A stretch of 64,000 nt of DNA from Tenodera sinensis. Its lineage: Eukaryota > Arthropoda > Insecta > Mantodea > Mantidae. Where the stretch lies: assembly GCA_030765045.1 (NCBI GenBank), contig CM060972.1, forward strand, positions 61,610,773-61,674,772, in the 5' to 3' direction. Under the pieces are notes generated by a model, which saw only the letters and a list, made by a program, of their open reading frames with translations, was not told the DNA's origin and searched no databases. A program made the translations under genes and the position numbers. Below are positions 22,145 to 34,179 of the stretch, piece by piece (within the stretch, counting starts at the first letter, position 1; each line of letters begins with the position of its first letter).

Positions 22145-23310
22145 AATAGGATATTAAATCCTCCTTTCAAATTGTTAAAGAAATGGATAACATAGATAAA
22201 TCTGAATTAATAAAGCTAAATTTTTGGGATAACAAAACACATCTACATTTAATACAGTATTTCCAATTCTCCCAGGAATGAAACAGATTTCTCACTTATT
22301 GACCAATTAAATAAAACAATCGTAATTGGGGATTTCAATGCCCATTCCAAAAGATGGGGTTATGAAAAAGTGGATTCTGCAGGGAAGACAATGGAAGAAT
22401 TTTTGAATACCACCACCTTTGAACTAATTTATAATAAAGAAGATCCCACAACCTTAACACATTACTCTGGAGTAAGCAGCAACCCAGACATCTTGTTAGC
22501 TACAACAGATATTGTTTTAAAGATTAAAAAACAAGTTATAGAAGACTCAAGTTCTGGTTACAGAGCAGTAATTGCTGATATAAAACTAGATAATACTAAT
22601 GTCAGTCAACATCACATGAATCTGTATTGGAAAGGATATAGCTAGAAATACAACTGAACAAACAAAAAACATATCAGATACACAAATATGGTGAAAGAAA
22701 TGTGCCTCACTAAAAAAAGAAATTAACACAGCTAAAAAGAATCACTTTAATAATTTCTCAGAAAAAATAGATTACAGGACAGATGGCAATAAAGCCCGTA
22801 AGTTCATAAAAAATGTGAAGGACAGGAAAGAAAAAAGTAGCATACCTATCATACACAGCAATATTAACAAATGCTACAGTCATAGCCAAAACCTTCAATA
22901 AATATTATGCTAATTCACATAAAGTAACAAGAAATAATACAAATGAACATAAACTATTTAAGAAAGATTTGAAACAACAAACAGAATGTGATCCTGACAC
23001 TCAACACAATCTTTATTCAAAATTTTAATATGCAAGAACTGAACATTGCAATTAATAATCTAAAAAACAAAAAGTCTCATGGACCAGATCACATACATCC
23101 AGAGTTCATAAAAGACCTTGGAAAAACAGCAAAACAAGTACTAAAACTCTACAATCTATCCTGGAAAACCATGTACCTGTCGAATGGCAAAAAGCAATAA
23201 GTGTCCCACTCTTGAAGAAAGATAAAAACAACATTCAGAAATAAAAAATTACAGACCAATAGTTCTTACTAGCATAATAGCAAAAGTGATGGAAAGAATG
23301 TCAAACAGGT
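22145..23310 (+). pseudogene. LINE with endonuclease and RT start, decayed
   Basis: The segment near 22310-22640 reads TIVIGDFNAHSKRWGYEKVD and later SSNPDILLATTDIV, the GDFNAH and DxxL blocks of APE-type LINE endonucleases. At 23030-23200 an RT entry block (LKNKKSHGPDHIHPEFIK) follows. The copy stops near 23310 where a different LINE begins. Stops occur between segments. Confidence 0.8.
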
Positions 23311-23314
23311 AAAA

Positions 23315-26300
23315 TTGGTTTCTAGGATCACAAAATTTAATTTCCCCATGTCAAGCCAGATTCACAGATATGACCTTTTGCCGAACTCTTGTGTAAATAA
23401 AGAAATTAGGAAAACTAACCTAAAATTGAAACTACTGTGCTCAAAATATACTAATGCTAGGTTATTAGAAGTTGCTAAATTGGATAAAAACCTTTACTTC
23501 AAGCATGGTTTTCACCTAAATACCTGTTGGAAAAGTTATATTGCTCAGGAGATTAACTTACTGAGCAAATGGTAAATAAACACAAGAAACCGCTGGTAGT
23601 ATCTTCAAATGGAGAAATAAATGTACCACAATTGGGAAACTTATTAACTTCAAGCAAGTCAAATCAAATGTAACCAATAGATCACTTAGGATCATACATC
23701 AAAATATACAATATATGTCTAACAAAACTGATATGTTGAGCATAGTACTTAATGAAATAAAGGCTAATATTGCTGTAATTATAGAACATGGTTACTCTAA
23801 CAAAGAACTTCAATTAGCTAAACTCAAAAACTATACTTTAGCTGCAGACTTCTGTAGAAAATCCCACAAATCTGGAGGTGTGGCAATACATGTAAAAAAT
23901 AATTATATGTTTACCAAATATGAAAATACATGTAACTATAGCATAGAAATGGTTATAGAACGTTGTGCCATTAAAGTATTAACTGAAATCGGCAAAATTG
24001 CAATAGTAGGTAGGTATATACTGATCACCTAATTCCAATGTTAATGACTTTTATAAAAATATTGACAATCTCATAGCAAAGCTAACAAATAAAGTAGATA
24101 AAATTGTTCTACTAGGTGATATGAATATAAATATAAATTCATTTAATAATTCCCAGGATTACAGACTATTTAATATCCTTGATAGCTATAATCTCTATAA
24201 TGCAGTAAACTGTCCGACTAGAATTACGAACACATCTGCAACTGCAATAGACTACATAGTAACTAACATAACACCACAGCATTCTGTCTTTGTTAACGAT
24301 TTCCATCTCTCTGATCACTGTACTGAGATTATTGATATATGTATATAACTGCAACTACGAATTAAAGAAAGCAACATGGATACAGAAATGATTACTTAAC
24401 AACTTAAATTTAGCAAGGTTGCAAGAAATCTTAAAAGCAGAAAAGTGGGAATCTGTGTATACTATACATGATATCATTTGCAAATGGGATATGTTTTTTA
24501 AAACAGTGCTAATGCATTTCAATACAGCTTGTCCACTAAAGACAAAGCGACTTGGTAAGAAAGCAAATCATAAAATACCATTGACTTATGAAATAAGGAA
24601 TTTAAGAGACAGAATGAAATCAATGTACGAATTTTACCATGCGACCAAATTAGAAATATATAATTGCTACAAAGTACTAAAAAAAAGAATGTCGCAAAGC
24701 ACTTACTATGCAGCAATCCCAGGTTTATAGCACTTCCATTAGTCAATCGAAAAATAAAACAGCAGCAGCGTGGAATATCATAAATAATTATAGGCAAACA
24801 TCGAAAGAGGACAAAAATATAACATCACAAATAAATGGACAAAAGGTACTAAACCCAAATATATCTGCAATAGCTTTAACCAGTACTTCACAAACGGGAT
24901 CAATACATCGCAAAAACTCCATATCAGCTACACACACAAAAATACTGTTGAACACTCAATCTATCTTATGCCTACAAATAATACTGAAATTAGTTAAATA
25001 ATCAGTGAACTAAAACAACAAAACTCTTGTGGCTGGAATGGCATCTCCTCTAGAATACTAAAATATTGCAAAAATGAACTTGTAGATATAGTTGTATATT
25101 TGATCAATTTCTCGATAGAACACAAAACTTTGCCAGAGTCCCTAAAAATTAGTACCATAATTCCAATTTTTAAAAAGGGGGATAGAGCTATTTTACTAAC
25201 TATAGACCAATAACTCTTACCTCTGTATTCAGTAAAGTATTTGAAAAAGTTCTAAATTCAAGACTGGTTAACTTCTTAGATAAGTATAACATATTAGCTA
25301 AAACGTAGTATGGCTTTAGAAAAATTCTCTACGAGTACAGTTATCATGGATCTTGTACGAGAGATTTACTCAAAATTAGACAAAGGTGAACAAACAGTAG
25401 GACTATTCTTAGATCTCTCTAAAGCATTCAATAGCCTTGAGTTTAATTTATTATTGAACAAATTAGAAAGTTACGGTATAAGGGACAAAATGCATGACAT
25501 ACTAAAATCCTATTTAACAAATCGCAAACAAAGCACAATGATAACCTGTAACAACAATGGGTCAATTAGGTGTTATATGTCATCATATGACACAGTTAAG
25601 TATGGTGTGCTACAGGGATCGGTACTCGGGCCAATCTTATTTCAACTATATATAAATGACTTATCTCGATATGAAAACTGCAAAATGTATCCTATGCTGA
25701 CGACACCACTTTACTTTATTGGCACAAAACCATGAATCTCCTGGAGAATTCTATTAGTACAGATTCTCTTAATGACCTACTTAAATATCTGGAACATAAC
25801 AATTTAAAAATGAATATAGATAAAACAAAGTTATTACATTTTCAGTATGGAAGATTGAATTCAGAAAGTCCTTTGGTGGTTAAAGTAGGGAACAGTATCA
25901 TTGCACTAGCACAGCAATTTAATTTCCTAGGTATAATTTTGGATAAAAACCTCTCATTTAATCCCCATATAGACCATGTGTGTAACAAAGTACAAGGTTA
26001 TATCTATTGAGGAGTCTCTCAAAATATTTGGATACTGCTTCATTAAAAATAACATTTTGGTATAATATATCCTTATCTTTAATATGGTATTGAAGTATGG
26101 GGAAGCACCAGTGTACATAATTTAAATAGACTCTTGGTATTACAAAAGAAATGCATAAGAGCAGTGTATGGATTAGGGTATAAAACTTCATGTCGCAATA
26201 CTTTCATAGAAAATAAGCTATTTACTGTTATTTCATTATATGTATATAAGGTTATACTGTATATTATTAAAAAGAATTTGCATACAACACACTGTAACAA

Positions 26301-26640
26301 ACATTATGGCTATAACACACGTGGCAAGAATAAACATACATCAGACCAGCATAAATAAGATCACAACTGAACACAACCCACTTCTGAGTGATGCCAAGCT
26401 ATATAATAGATTACCAAGTACCTTAAAAGATAAGCTTGGAGAAAATTTCAAAAGGGAGCTAAAAAAGTATCTTGTAAATAAATGTTTATATAGACTAGAC
26501 GAATTGTAAATAATTGTAAATGTATTTTTCCTTGAAACTTACTGAATTGTATTGAAATTTATAATATTTTAACTTGACGATGCCTGAAACATACTTATAT
26601 TATGTCTATAGGCTAAATAAATAAAAAATAAATATTAAAT
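23315..26640 (+). pseudogene. CR1/Jockey-like LINE, nearly full but broken
   Basis: The order is an ORF1 C-terminal piece with KHGFHLNTCWKSY (SGNH-esterase-like end, 23400-23575), then ORF2. Endonuclease parts lie at 23715-24020 (SHKSGGVAIHVKN) and about 24100-24330 (LLGDMNININ; SDHC). RT parts lie at 25020-25740 (GWNGISS; LFLDLSKAFNSL; YGVLQGSVLGPILFQLYIND), then the thumb and C-terminus (LVLQKKCIRAVYG, YNRLPSTLK). The tail is A-rich with taaataaata units at about 26612-26637. The catalytic ADD region is out of frame at about 25690. Confidence 0.85.
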
Positions 26641-26755
26641 ATTCAGAGAGCTCCACTCTACAAATGAACCAGTCTTAATTCTCGATCAAGAAATCAAAGA
26701 CTTCAATAGAACAAGATAGGTAATATTTTTTTTAAAAATTAAAATTATTTTGTTT

Positions 26756-26963
26756 AATGATGCTGTCAATTGCCAGGATCACATCAGTGTCGCTGGTGTG
26801 CCAGAATTTCATCCCGCAGGAGTTCTTTTACATGCCAGTAAATCTACTGACATGGAGATGTCGTTTTTAAGCACATTTAAAAACCACTGATCGGGACTGG
26901 ATTTGAACCTGTGACCTTGAGATCAGCAGGCCAGCTTCTAACCAACTGAACCACCCAGATCAA
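26756..26963 (-). repeat. SINE-D copy (tRNA-derived)
   Basis: On the minus strand it starts tgttgatctgggtggttcag, an A-box-like segment, followed by a B-box-like caggttcaaatcc and a body. It is the only copy recognised, so its family status rests on tRNA-like architecture. Confidence 0.6.
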
Positions 26964-27038
26964 CAAGACAATGTATCAGTTTTTATTGACTTCCTAAAGT
27001 GCATGTGGTTCTATATGCAGAACAATGCAAAACATAAA

Positions 27039-27065
27039 AAAAAAAAAAAAAAAATTAAAAAAAAA
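27039..27065 (+). repeat. Poly(A) tract
   Basis: A run of A with few interruptions, just after a decayed segment. It may be the tail of an unidentified retroposon. Confidence 0.5.
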
Positions 27066-27189
27066 TGGAGGAGGGGGATACAAGGTCCAATGTTTTTATG
27101 GCTAGTCATTTCCTAACTCAACGCTTTATTGCTACCAGATATAGAAGGAACATATCTAAATATAAACAAGTACACTGTGGCTTACCACA

Positions 27190-27510
27190 AGGTGCAGTGC
27201 TCAGCTGGTTGTGATAGGGTTTATATTGGTAAAACTAAACGTCATTTAGAAACCAGAATAAAGGAGTATGTTAGAAATATTAAACAAACAAATTAATAAA
27301 TCAGCTGTGGCAGATCATTTTTGGTCATTTAATCATGAAATAAATCCAGAGGTTAAATTATTAAACCAATTAAATGGACCTATAAATTTAATGGTTTGGA
27401 AAGAAGAGATATTCATTTTAAAAAAAAGAAACCCTGTTATGAATTTTGAAATACCACAAACTGATTGTATTTATAGATTTTTATTTTCAGAGATGGGTGA
27501 CAAATAGATC
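27190..27510 (+). pseudogene. Penelope-like GIY-YIG fragment
   Basis: Frame pieces at about 27195-27270 (CSGCDRVYIGKTKRHLETR with shifts) lead into a clean segment at 27268-27507 (SAVADHFWSFNHEINPEV; MNFEIPQTD). It parallels the copies at 4930-5515 and 21558-22055, although it is too divergent to be a recent duplicate of either. Confidence 0.78.
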
Positions 27511-27575
27511 TTTTAAGTTGAGCATCGGTCACTGTGATAACTTATTTGGATAGTTTTGAAAATAAGCTGGATACA

Positions 27576-27822
27576 TTTTTTTTTAATTAACGCCCTCCAA
27601 CGTGATGTCATATCGGACGGTGAATGAATGAAACAGGTGAAATGATGCTCAAATGAGCCTGAGGTCCATGGAGCTTTAAGTTACCCAACATTTGTCTTCT
27701 CAGGATAAGGGAAAACCTCGGAAAAAAACCCTTACCCGGATAACTTACCCTAAACAAGATTTGAAGTCGCGACCTCTTGAACGTGAGGCAGACATGCCAA
27801 CCATCACACTACCGAGGCGGGC
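27576..27822 (-). repeat. SINE-C copy with 12-bp TSD
   Basis: Bounded by aagctggataca (27564-27575) and aagttggataca (27823-27834). On the minus strand it begins gcccgcctcggtagtgtgat and ends in an A-rich tail after ttaattaaaa. Confidence 0.9.
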
Positions 27823-27867
27823 AAGTTGGATACAACTTGAAATTAGTCAGTGTTAGAAGAATTTGAA

Positions 27868-27962
27868 ATATTAATAAGATAAGTGAAGCTCTTAGTTTCT
27901 AATTTGTTCTTATTTTAGATTCTGTTGTTTCACTGCTAATAGCTTCAATTTTCCTTACTTAC
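27868..27962. repeat. SR short repeat
   Basis: aagataagtgaagctcttag ... tttctaatttgttcttattt ... gctaatagcttcaattttcc. This is a simple (non-inverted) copy useful as a reference for the palindromic copies. Confidence 0.7.
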
Positions 27963-28955
27963 ATAGAACAGCACAAAAATGAAATAAACTCCTCTAATAA
28001 TTAACTCTTTGGAACAAACATTGTAACAAATTGTTAAAATAATACTATTTACCAACATAAATGGTTATTTTTCCTAAATAAACAATATACACTTGCTAAA
28101 CGCAAAATGCACATAGGTGGGACAAAATTGTTACCTGTGAATAGCTGTGGTATTGATCCAAGCAAACTCCTATTTGTGGTACCTCAGATATCATTGAGAA
28201 GCAAACACTGAACAACTGGTTAGAAAAACCATGTCGATTTATATTTATACCTGACCAAATTCTAAAATAATCCAATTTAATGGTCCATCAACTATATTTT
28301 CGCATAGGTACCAGTCGTATTTACTATGTAGTTTGTTAGGCTTTTATAAAAACTGCATTGAATAAAATACTGTGCTTTAATGAATTTCTCTATATGATTG
28401 TGAATGCTTTCGAGAGATACACACTTGGAGGTAAGCTTGTTTCACGCTTTTAAGCAAGAAAGGATAGGAAATGCTTACATGGTATACTTCCATTGTCAGT
28501 ATGTCATCAGTGAAGTGCATCTGTTCCAGTCCTTCCTAGTGATTTTCCATGGTTGAATTGAATATAAAATGACCTTTTTAAGAAAACTGTTTAAGGCACC
28601 CTCGGGGACCCTAAATAGCGAAGCCCCCCCCCCCACACAAGGTGGGGTCTGTGGGGCTGTTATTTACGCCACTGCAAGTGGGCGAGTTACAGATCCTGAA
28701 GTGGTAACATTTCTTCCCTACACAATTCCCATGGTAATCTCATTCGTTTCACTCACTTTTATTACACTTGATTTTAGGGCCCAAGTAGAAAGATTCAACA
28801 AGATTTTTGGCAGAAGTTTGATATTTACATTATTTTTCTTCTTTAGATCAATGCTCCCAAATTCTTTACTAAAGGGGGTCAATTCCACTGTCTGCTACAT
28901 TCTGCCTTCACTGTATGTTATGGTCTTACACATGTCAACATGAAACTAACAAACA
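27963..28955. other. Intron, low-complexity C run, nothing else recognised
   Basis: A short poly-C run at about 28625-28633. Otherwise AT-rich DNA without motif-bearing frames. Confidence 0.4.
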
Positions 28956-28959
28956 CCAC

Positions 28960-29150
28960 TGTCCATACACAAAACATAACCACAAAGGTAGCCCAAGGAT
29001 GTATTTTATAAGAGTGGAATGGAACAGAAAGACAGAAACTGCAAAGTGAGAACAAAGCATAGCCGAAACATCAGTGTAGCTAAAACTCAATGATTGCCTA
29101 ACTAGTTATTTTGCTCAGTCCTTTAGGCTGGCACTCTCACTCATCCCCTT
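28960..29150 (+). repeat. Unclassified repeat, copy 1
   Basis: Motifs such as gcatagccgaaacatcagtg, aaaactcaatgattgcctaa and tttttataagag-like blocks recur in the same order at about 38210-38420, with many substitutions. The family is unknown. Confidence 0.4.
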
Positions 29151-29286
29151 TAGTAAAGAATGTCTTCACATTCTTCAGCACTTACTTTATAAGGCAAGTA
29201 TCAAACTTTCACCAGGTTTTTCTTACCGAACCCTTTTTGTGGTGTCATGTTACAAACAAGTTTCTAACATAAGAGAAAAAACGCAC

Positions 29287-29451
29287 TTCTCCAGTATGTG
29301 TGTGCATGTGATCTGCTAGTCTGCCTGGCCTGCTAAGTACAGCTTTGCAGCCCTCAAATGGGCAGGGATATCCTTTCTTTTTCATGATCCAGTTCTTGAA
29401 TTCTACCACTTCGTCGACTATGTGAGGTATTTGTGTCAATATGAAGCCCAT
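29287..29451 (-). CDS. GTF3A: TFIIIA-like exon a (start and finger 1)
   Basis: The frame opens at ATG 29451-29449 and ends in phase 0 at a donor (gtgcgt) after base 29287. It encodes MGFILTQIPHIVDEVVEF, a basic stretch (MKKKGYP), then CPFEGC...H-MHT-H and TGE, a good match to finger 1 of TFIIIA. Sequence upstream of the ATG stays open and contains possible acceptors (gatag, actag), so an additional 5' exon is possible. A second in-frame ATG lies just before KKKGYP. Total coding sequence visible over the five exons is 740 bases. Confidence 0.78.
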
Positions 29452-29565
29452 CTTGCACCTAGTACCATACCTATCAAAGGAGAATTCAATGTTAATAAAC
29501 AGGAATCACATTTTTTAAAAACCAATATGATGTTCAAATGTGTACTTAACCTAAGGGTACAAGCC

Positions 29566-29860
29566 AGTTATCCTGTATAATAGCATTCTGGACTCAGCTC
29601 CTTCTATCAATCCATATCATATTAACCCGGTACTTCATCAGGACCGGCCAAGAAGCAGTTCCTTGAGGAAGATGCTAATTTCATTTCTGATCAATTTAGG
29701 ATGGTGGATATTAATATTACTGCCAGTTTGTAGCAATATTACTCTATCCATAAATGTTGAAATGATTTGATGTTGACGTCAGCCACAGCGTGCTATACAC
29801 GAGAGAAGGGAGCTTGACCCAATAGCCGAACACCTACCTCGCTATTATACAGGATAACCA
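29566..29860. repeat. MITE-like inverted-repeat unit
   Basis: agttatcctgtataatagc (29567-29585) is inverted at about 29841-29859 (gctattatacaggataac), enclosing about 255 bases. No TSD was defined. Confidence 0.5.
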
Positions 29861-30299
29861 TACTAGCTTATTATAGTAAGAAAACTGAGTGTTATACTTG
29901 GCTACAGTATATAAGTCAACAGTTTTCTTAAAACTGCTTTGGGCTAACCTAACCTAGCATCATATATAACTCGTTTATAGTAGTAAAACACGTAGTAGAT
30001 AAACTATGCACACCTCTAAGGATGGTAAGCTCTGTGGATAAACTCCATAAGTGACTGAAATTTGTCCTACAACACTAAACTTTAACTAACCTAAATAAAG
30101 ATAGGTGATTAACAAGCCATAAATTTATCGAAACCAGAAACAGTTGTTTAACTTAATTCTTTCATTAAATAGTGAATCTGCAAATATATATTTCACGTAT
30201 ATCGCTTTCTTGTTAATGCATTGTCTCGTTCATTATTCCATAGCTAATAACTTGCACTGAACTTGAAGTTCAAACTCAAAACATTGCATACACATTTCC

Positions 30300-30900
30300 A
30301 CGTTAAACCACAAATTCGTACTTAAACGCAGTGGGTAAGCGGAGGAAGTTTGGCCGCTCCGGTACAATCAGGCTTAATCATTCCCATTGGTTGCACTCAA
30401 TTGTGTCAAGTGGTCAAGCCATTGAGCGCGCGCGTAATTTGAATAGCAATTTAAAGTTTGCGCTTCAATAGAAGCGCAAATTAAAGCGAGGCGAGCGAGG
30501 CTTTCTATATCCATTGACTATATGAATTTCTGAGAAATCGTACCGTAGTTGGTCTATCTCGTTATGGTATGAAAAAAACGACCAAAATATGAAAAATACC
30601 TTGCTTACTTTGGAAAAATACTATTATGGCGGCTACCAGTAACGTGAACATTTGGGAGCGCGATTCACGCGCGATTTTTGATAATTTAGTTCCGCTTCAG
30701 ATCACCATCTACGCTTCGATCGCCCTCATGTTGTCAACAGCAGCATCAGGAGCAGGAGTGTGTTGAAACGTGTTCGTAACATGAGTAATAATAAAATTAT
30801 TGAAACTTACACTTTATAGTTGTACATAGTTTGATTGGTGATCTGTGAAGCTGTGTTACGGAGTTAGTTAATGCAGTTGGGCGGGGTTTTTAATAGTGTC
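30300..30900. promoter_or_regulatory. Probable divergent promoter region of TFIIIA and mARC
   Basis: This is the most GC-rich non-repeat stretch in the window, lying between the first TFIIIA exon (29451, minus) and mARC (39284, plus). It contains an inverted CCAAT box (cccattggttg, about 30382), CG-rich runs (gagcgcgcgcg; gagcgcgattcacgcgcg), a YY1-like initiator (ttatggcggc, about 30625) and a perfect palindrome (30457-30480). A non-coding first mARC exon here, splicing to the acceptor at about 39275, is inferred and not shown. Confidence 0.45.
30457..30480. promoter_or_regulatory. Perfect 10-bp inverted repeat in the promoter region
   Basis: tttgcgcttc and gaagcgcaaa are separated by aata. 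It could bind a dimeric factor or form a hairpin. Confidence 0.6.
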
Positions 30901-31396
30901 AACAAATAAGCCCATCAAAAGAGTGAGGGAAAATGAGTGAGAATGCAAGCTAACCAAATAATTTCCCCTTAATGCATAACTAGTATACTTGGTCATCCAG
31001 TGAAATGGGATGTTTTATGTACCTTATTACTTATGTATAAAAAAGATGTCTCTTCGGAAGCCTCTAACCACCCACCCACAGATTTTACGTACTCTTTCTT
31101 TATAGGGAAATTATCGTGTATGACAAGAAACATGGCCAATTTATTGCTAGTGAGCTTGTGCGATTGGGGCTGCCAACCTGGGATTTAGCTTCACAGGTGT
31201 TCTGTGGCAGAACCTGTGGTTGCTGCAGACTTCACAACCCTCATCCCACCGGAGTCCATGGGAGTGTTTCCAACATTGGCACTCCCTAAGCCGCATGCGT
31301 AGCCGAGGGCTGTTTTTTATGGGAAGACGGCCATAACTACGATGGGGCGTAGCCGATAGCTAAATCCCAGTTATCACCAAAGTAGCGATTTTTTTT

Positions 31397-31740
31397 AACC
31401 TAGGAGTGAAGCTCGATAAGGGTCTGACTTTCGGGGAATACATCCGAAAACTGTCGCACCGAGCCTACTGGGCAACAGGCTCATTGTGCCTTATGCTGTC
31501 TGGAATGCTTGTTCCCTTGAAGCTACCCCTTTTTATGGCTCTCGTAATCCCCATCCTTCTATACACCTGCGAGATCTGGGGCATGGCTGCAGATTCAAAC
31601 TTTCTGCGATTGCAGAATAGAGGCCTTCGGATAATTTATTCTGTATACCTCTACTTCCCCACAAGACTAATGCATGAGGCCTCATTTCTCCTGTATGTGG
31701 AGGATGAAATTATGTGCTGGACTGTAAAATTTTAAGACTC
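31397..31740 (+). pseudogene. LINE RT thumb fragment
   Basis: The frame reads GVKLDKGLTFGEYIRKL, then MALVIPILLYTCEIWGMAAD and LQNRGLRIIYSVYLYFPT, the post-catalytic LGVxLD, YGxxxW and LQNRxLRII blocks of Jockey-group LINEs. It is truncated on both sides. Confidence 0.75.
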
Positions 31741-31973
31741 ATTGCCATTCCATTGGAGTACCCCAGTTATGTCTCTTGGGGATTACAATGTCAGAGCATG
31801 CCAATTTGGGTGTCACACCGACTTCCCCACATGGCATGCAGGCATATCCAATAACAGCGGAGCTAATCCATCAGCAGCAAAAACTGAGCTCCCATATAAT
31901 TCTACTAAGAGATGCTTGAATTTCACAATTAAAAACAACCCCATATTTGGATAAAACCATAATACCAGCAGTG

Positions 31974-32206
31974 TGGCTGCACCATAACTGAGTGGTTAGA
32001 CCATTTGCTTCTCACCAAAATGGCCTGGGTTCAATCCCAGGCAACCGCATGTGGGATTTGTGGTGGACGAAGTGATGCTGGGACGGGTTTCCTCCGGGTT
32101 CTCCAGTTTCCCCCCGCCATCTCATTCTACCAGTGCTCCATTCCATGTATCATCAGTGTCACTGTCTGCGGTGCCGTATATAGTAAAAGTGGGTGTTAAA
32201 CACTAC
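31974..32206 (+). repeat. SINE-B copy
   Basis: The tRNA-like head (taactgagtggttagaccat; gggttcaatccca) is followed by the SINE-B body and the family end gtgttaaacactac with an A-rich tail. Confidence 0.88.
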
Positions 32207-32639
32207 AAAAATAAAAAACCAACAGTTTCCAACAACCGTTGCACCCTGAGCTGCAGCTGTTGAGCAAATATTGCTACCTCACTTCAGTACACAACTTCAT
32301 TTACACCTACCACCCAGCAAAACCCACATCCAGTCATAATAGTGGTTAAGCGCTGAAAAGGGAAGGTATTATCGTGCTGCTGAAAAGGTTAACCTACACT
32401 TTATCTTTGTTATCAGAAACCTCTCAGATAACGTACTGATTATTCTTGGAAGCTGTCGATATTTTACATTGCACCAATGAGTGCATCACCTCAGCCATTG
32501 AATACATAGAAATTACAAATGGCAGATAGATATTTAGTCCACATGGAGTAAAACATAGCATTGCAATGTCTTTGCTGTTTTCTCTCATTCTTCTCATTCA
32601 TTGATACTCTTCTTTCTTCATTTGATTATCCTCTACTTA

Positions 32640-32957
32640 TGTAGGACTTACAAGCCAATGCCTAGGGTCAGATGCCTGTCGGGGAGCACAGGAACCTATG
32701 GACCAGACAGAGTGAAGACCTGGAAGTGGGTGGTCAGCCAAGCACCAGGTATGATAGTGAGGAAGAGGTGATATGATATGCAGATGAAATCAATGAATGG
32801 AAAGCTGATTATGGAGCAATTGGTGGGGTAAACTGGAGAACAGGAGAAAACCCATCCAGATGCCGCTTTGTCCACTATGAATACCACATGCGAATCCCTG
32901 GGATCAAACCCAGGTCACTTAGGTGATACATGAATGGTCTAACTGCTAGACCACTAT
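32640..32957 (-). repeat. SINE-B long variant
   Basis: It carries the long module (acttacaagccaatgcctag; gaccagacagagtgaagacc) and a decayed head (gggatcaaacccaggtcact on the plus strand). Confidence 0.8.
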
Positions 32958-33374
32958 TCATACTCTGAGAAATAAATGTCCATGCTTGTGATGCATATAT
33001 TTACTTGGAGGAAATGTGACAACATTGCTTCCTGCGACACAATACCTGCAATCTTATCGCACCCTTTGAAGCGGTAAGAATAACCATTTGGGGAGCACGA
33101 TAATACACATATGACACATCTCGGGCTGCTCTCAGCCTGCCAACAACACAGGCGGATGTAGCAGATTTCCTTGATCGCACATTTAGTGATCTTTTGCTAT
33201 TTACTTTGGCAACCACTAACGTCCTTTCCTCTCAAAATGCTGCTAGTTTCTGCTGTATAAGCAAGGTCACTTAGTTTATAGTGGTATTAGTCGTGGCCCT
33301 GAGTGGCAATGCCATGCAGTGGATCATGCCACATGCCCAGGGTATAGTGGGCCAGTATGTTAGAAACCAGTTCA

Positions 33375-34112
33375 GCATGGGCATTGCGTAGGGGGGATGG
33401 GGAACCACAAACCCCCCTTGGAAATTAACTTAATGTGCAAATTAATTACTGACCGTTAGACTATTATTTTAATTTTGATGCAAAGAAAAATGTTTCCTCG
33501 TGTTACTCATAGAAAAGAGATACTTGATTATTTCATGGCACTTGTGTTACAAACGAGCTAGCCAGTGATGGTACTCACATTTTTTAAGTAAATAAGGAAT
33601 GCATTGTTTTCAATTAGTAGTTACACATCTTTACTAATTATTGCCCTCAACAGTACTTTTGTACCGACATTTATAAATGTTTATGTTATTGTCAACAATG
33701 GTTCCACACTGCAACATTAGTATGTAATACAGTTTATATTTTTGTAAAACATTTTACAGTTTAACTCCATAAAAATTCTTACTGACAAATATTGAAAACA
33801 CCAAACCTGTAATATAATAATGTAATCAAATCAATAATGAACAAAATACTTATTGTGTACAGAATTGCTAAAAATTTTCAGTTGTACTGTATTTGCATGA
33901 CATATAAACATAGTTCTGTCTCTCATATGCACGCACGTGCACACATACATGCTCACACACACATGTGCATAAATTAGGTATTATGCAAGCAAATACTATA
34001 ATTCATTCCTTTTACAGTTTTTGACAACAGAATAATGAATTAATGTTGTTTGATTGCAAAATTCTAACATGCGCACCCCACCCCCCTGAAAAACGTCTGC
34101 TGATGCCCATGC
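33375..34112. mobile_element. hAT-type MITE family, copy 1
   Basis: Ends gcatgggcattg (33375) and tgatgcccatgc (34112) are inverted, with G-rich and C-rich runs just inside. The interior is shared in inverse orientation with 50201-50461 (cagtaattgatttt/aaattaattactg; aaaattaaaataatagt). No coding capacity. The 8-bp TSD here is unclear but is clear in copy 2. Confidence 0.6.
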
Positions 34113-34179
34113 ATTTCATTACAGGTTTACACATGATGTACCCAGAGTAATGGCTGCATTGGAGACTGTAGGCATGAAT

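Noticed and set aside
28569..28943. 124-codon open frame on the plus strand
   Set aside because: It crosses a poly-C run, has no motif and lies in a TFIIIA intron; probably chance.
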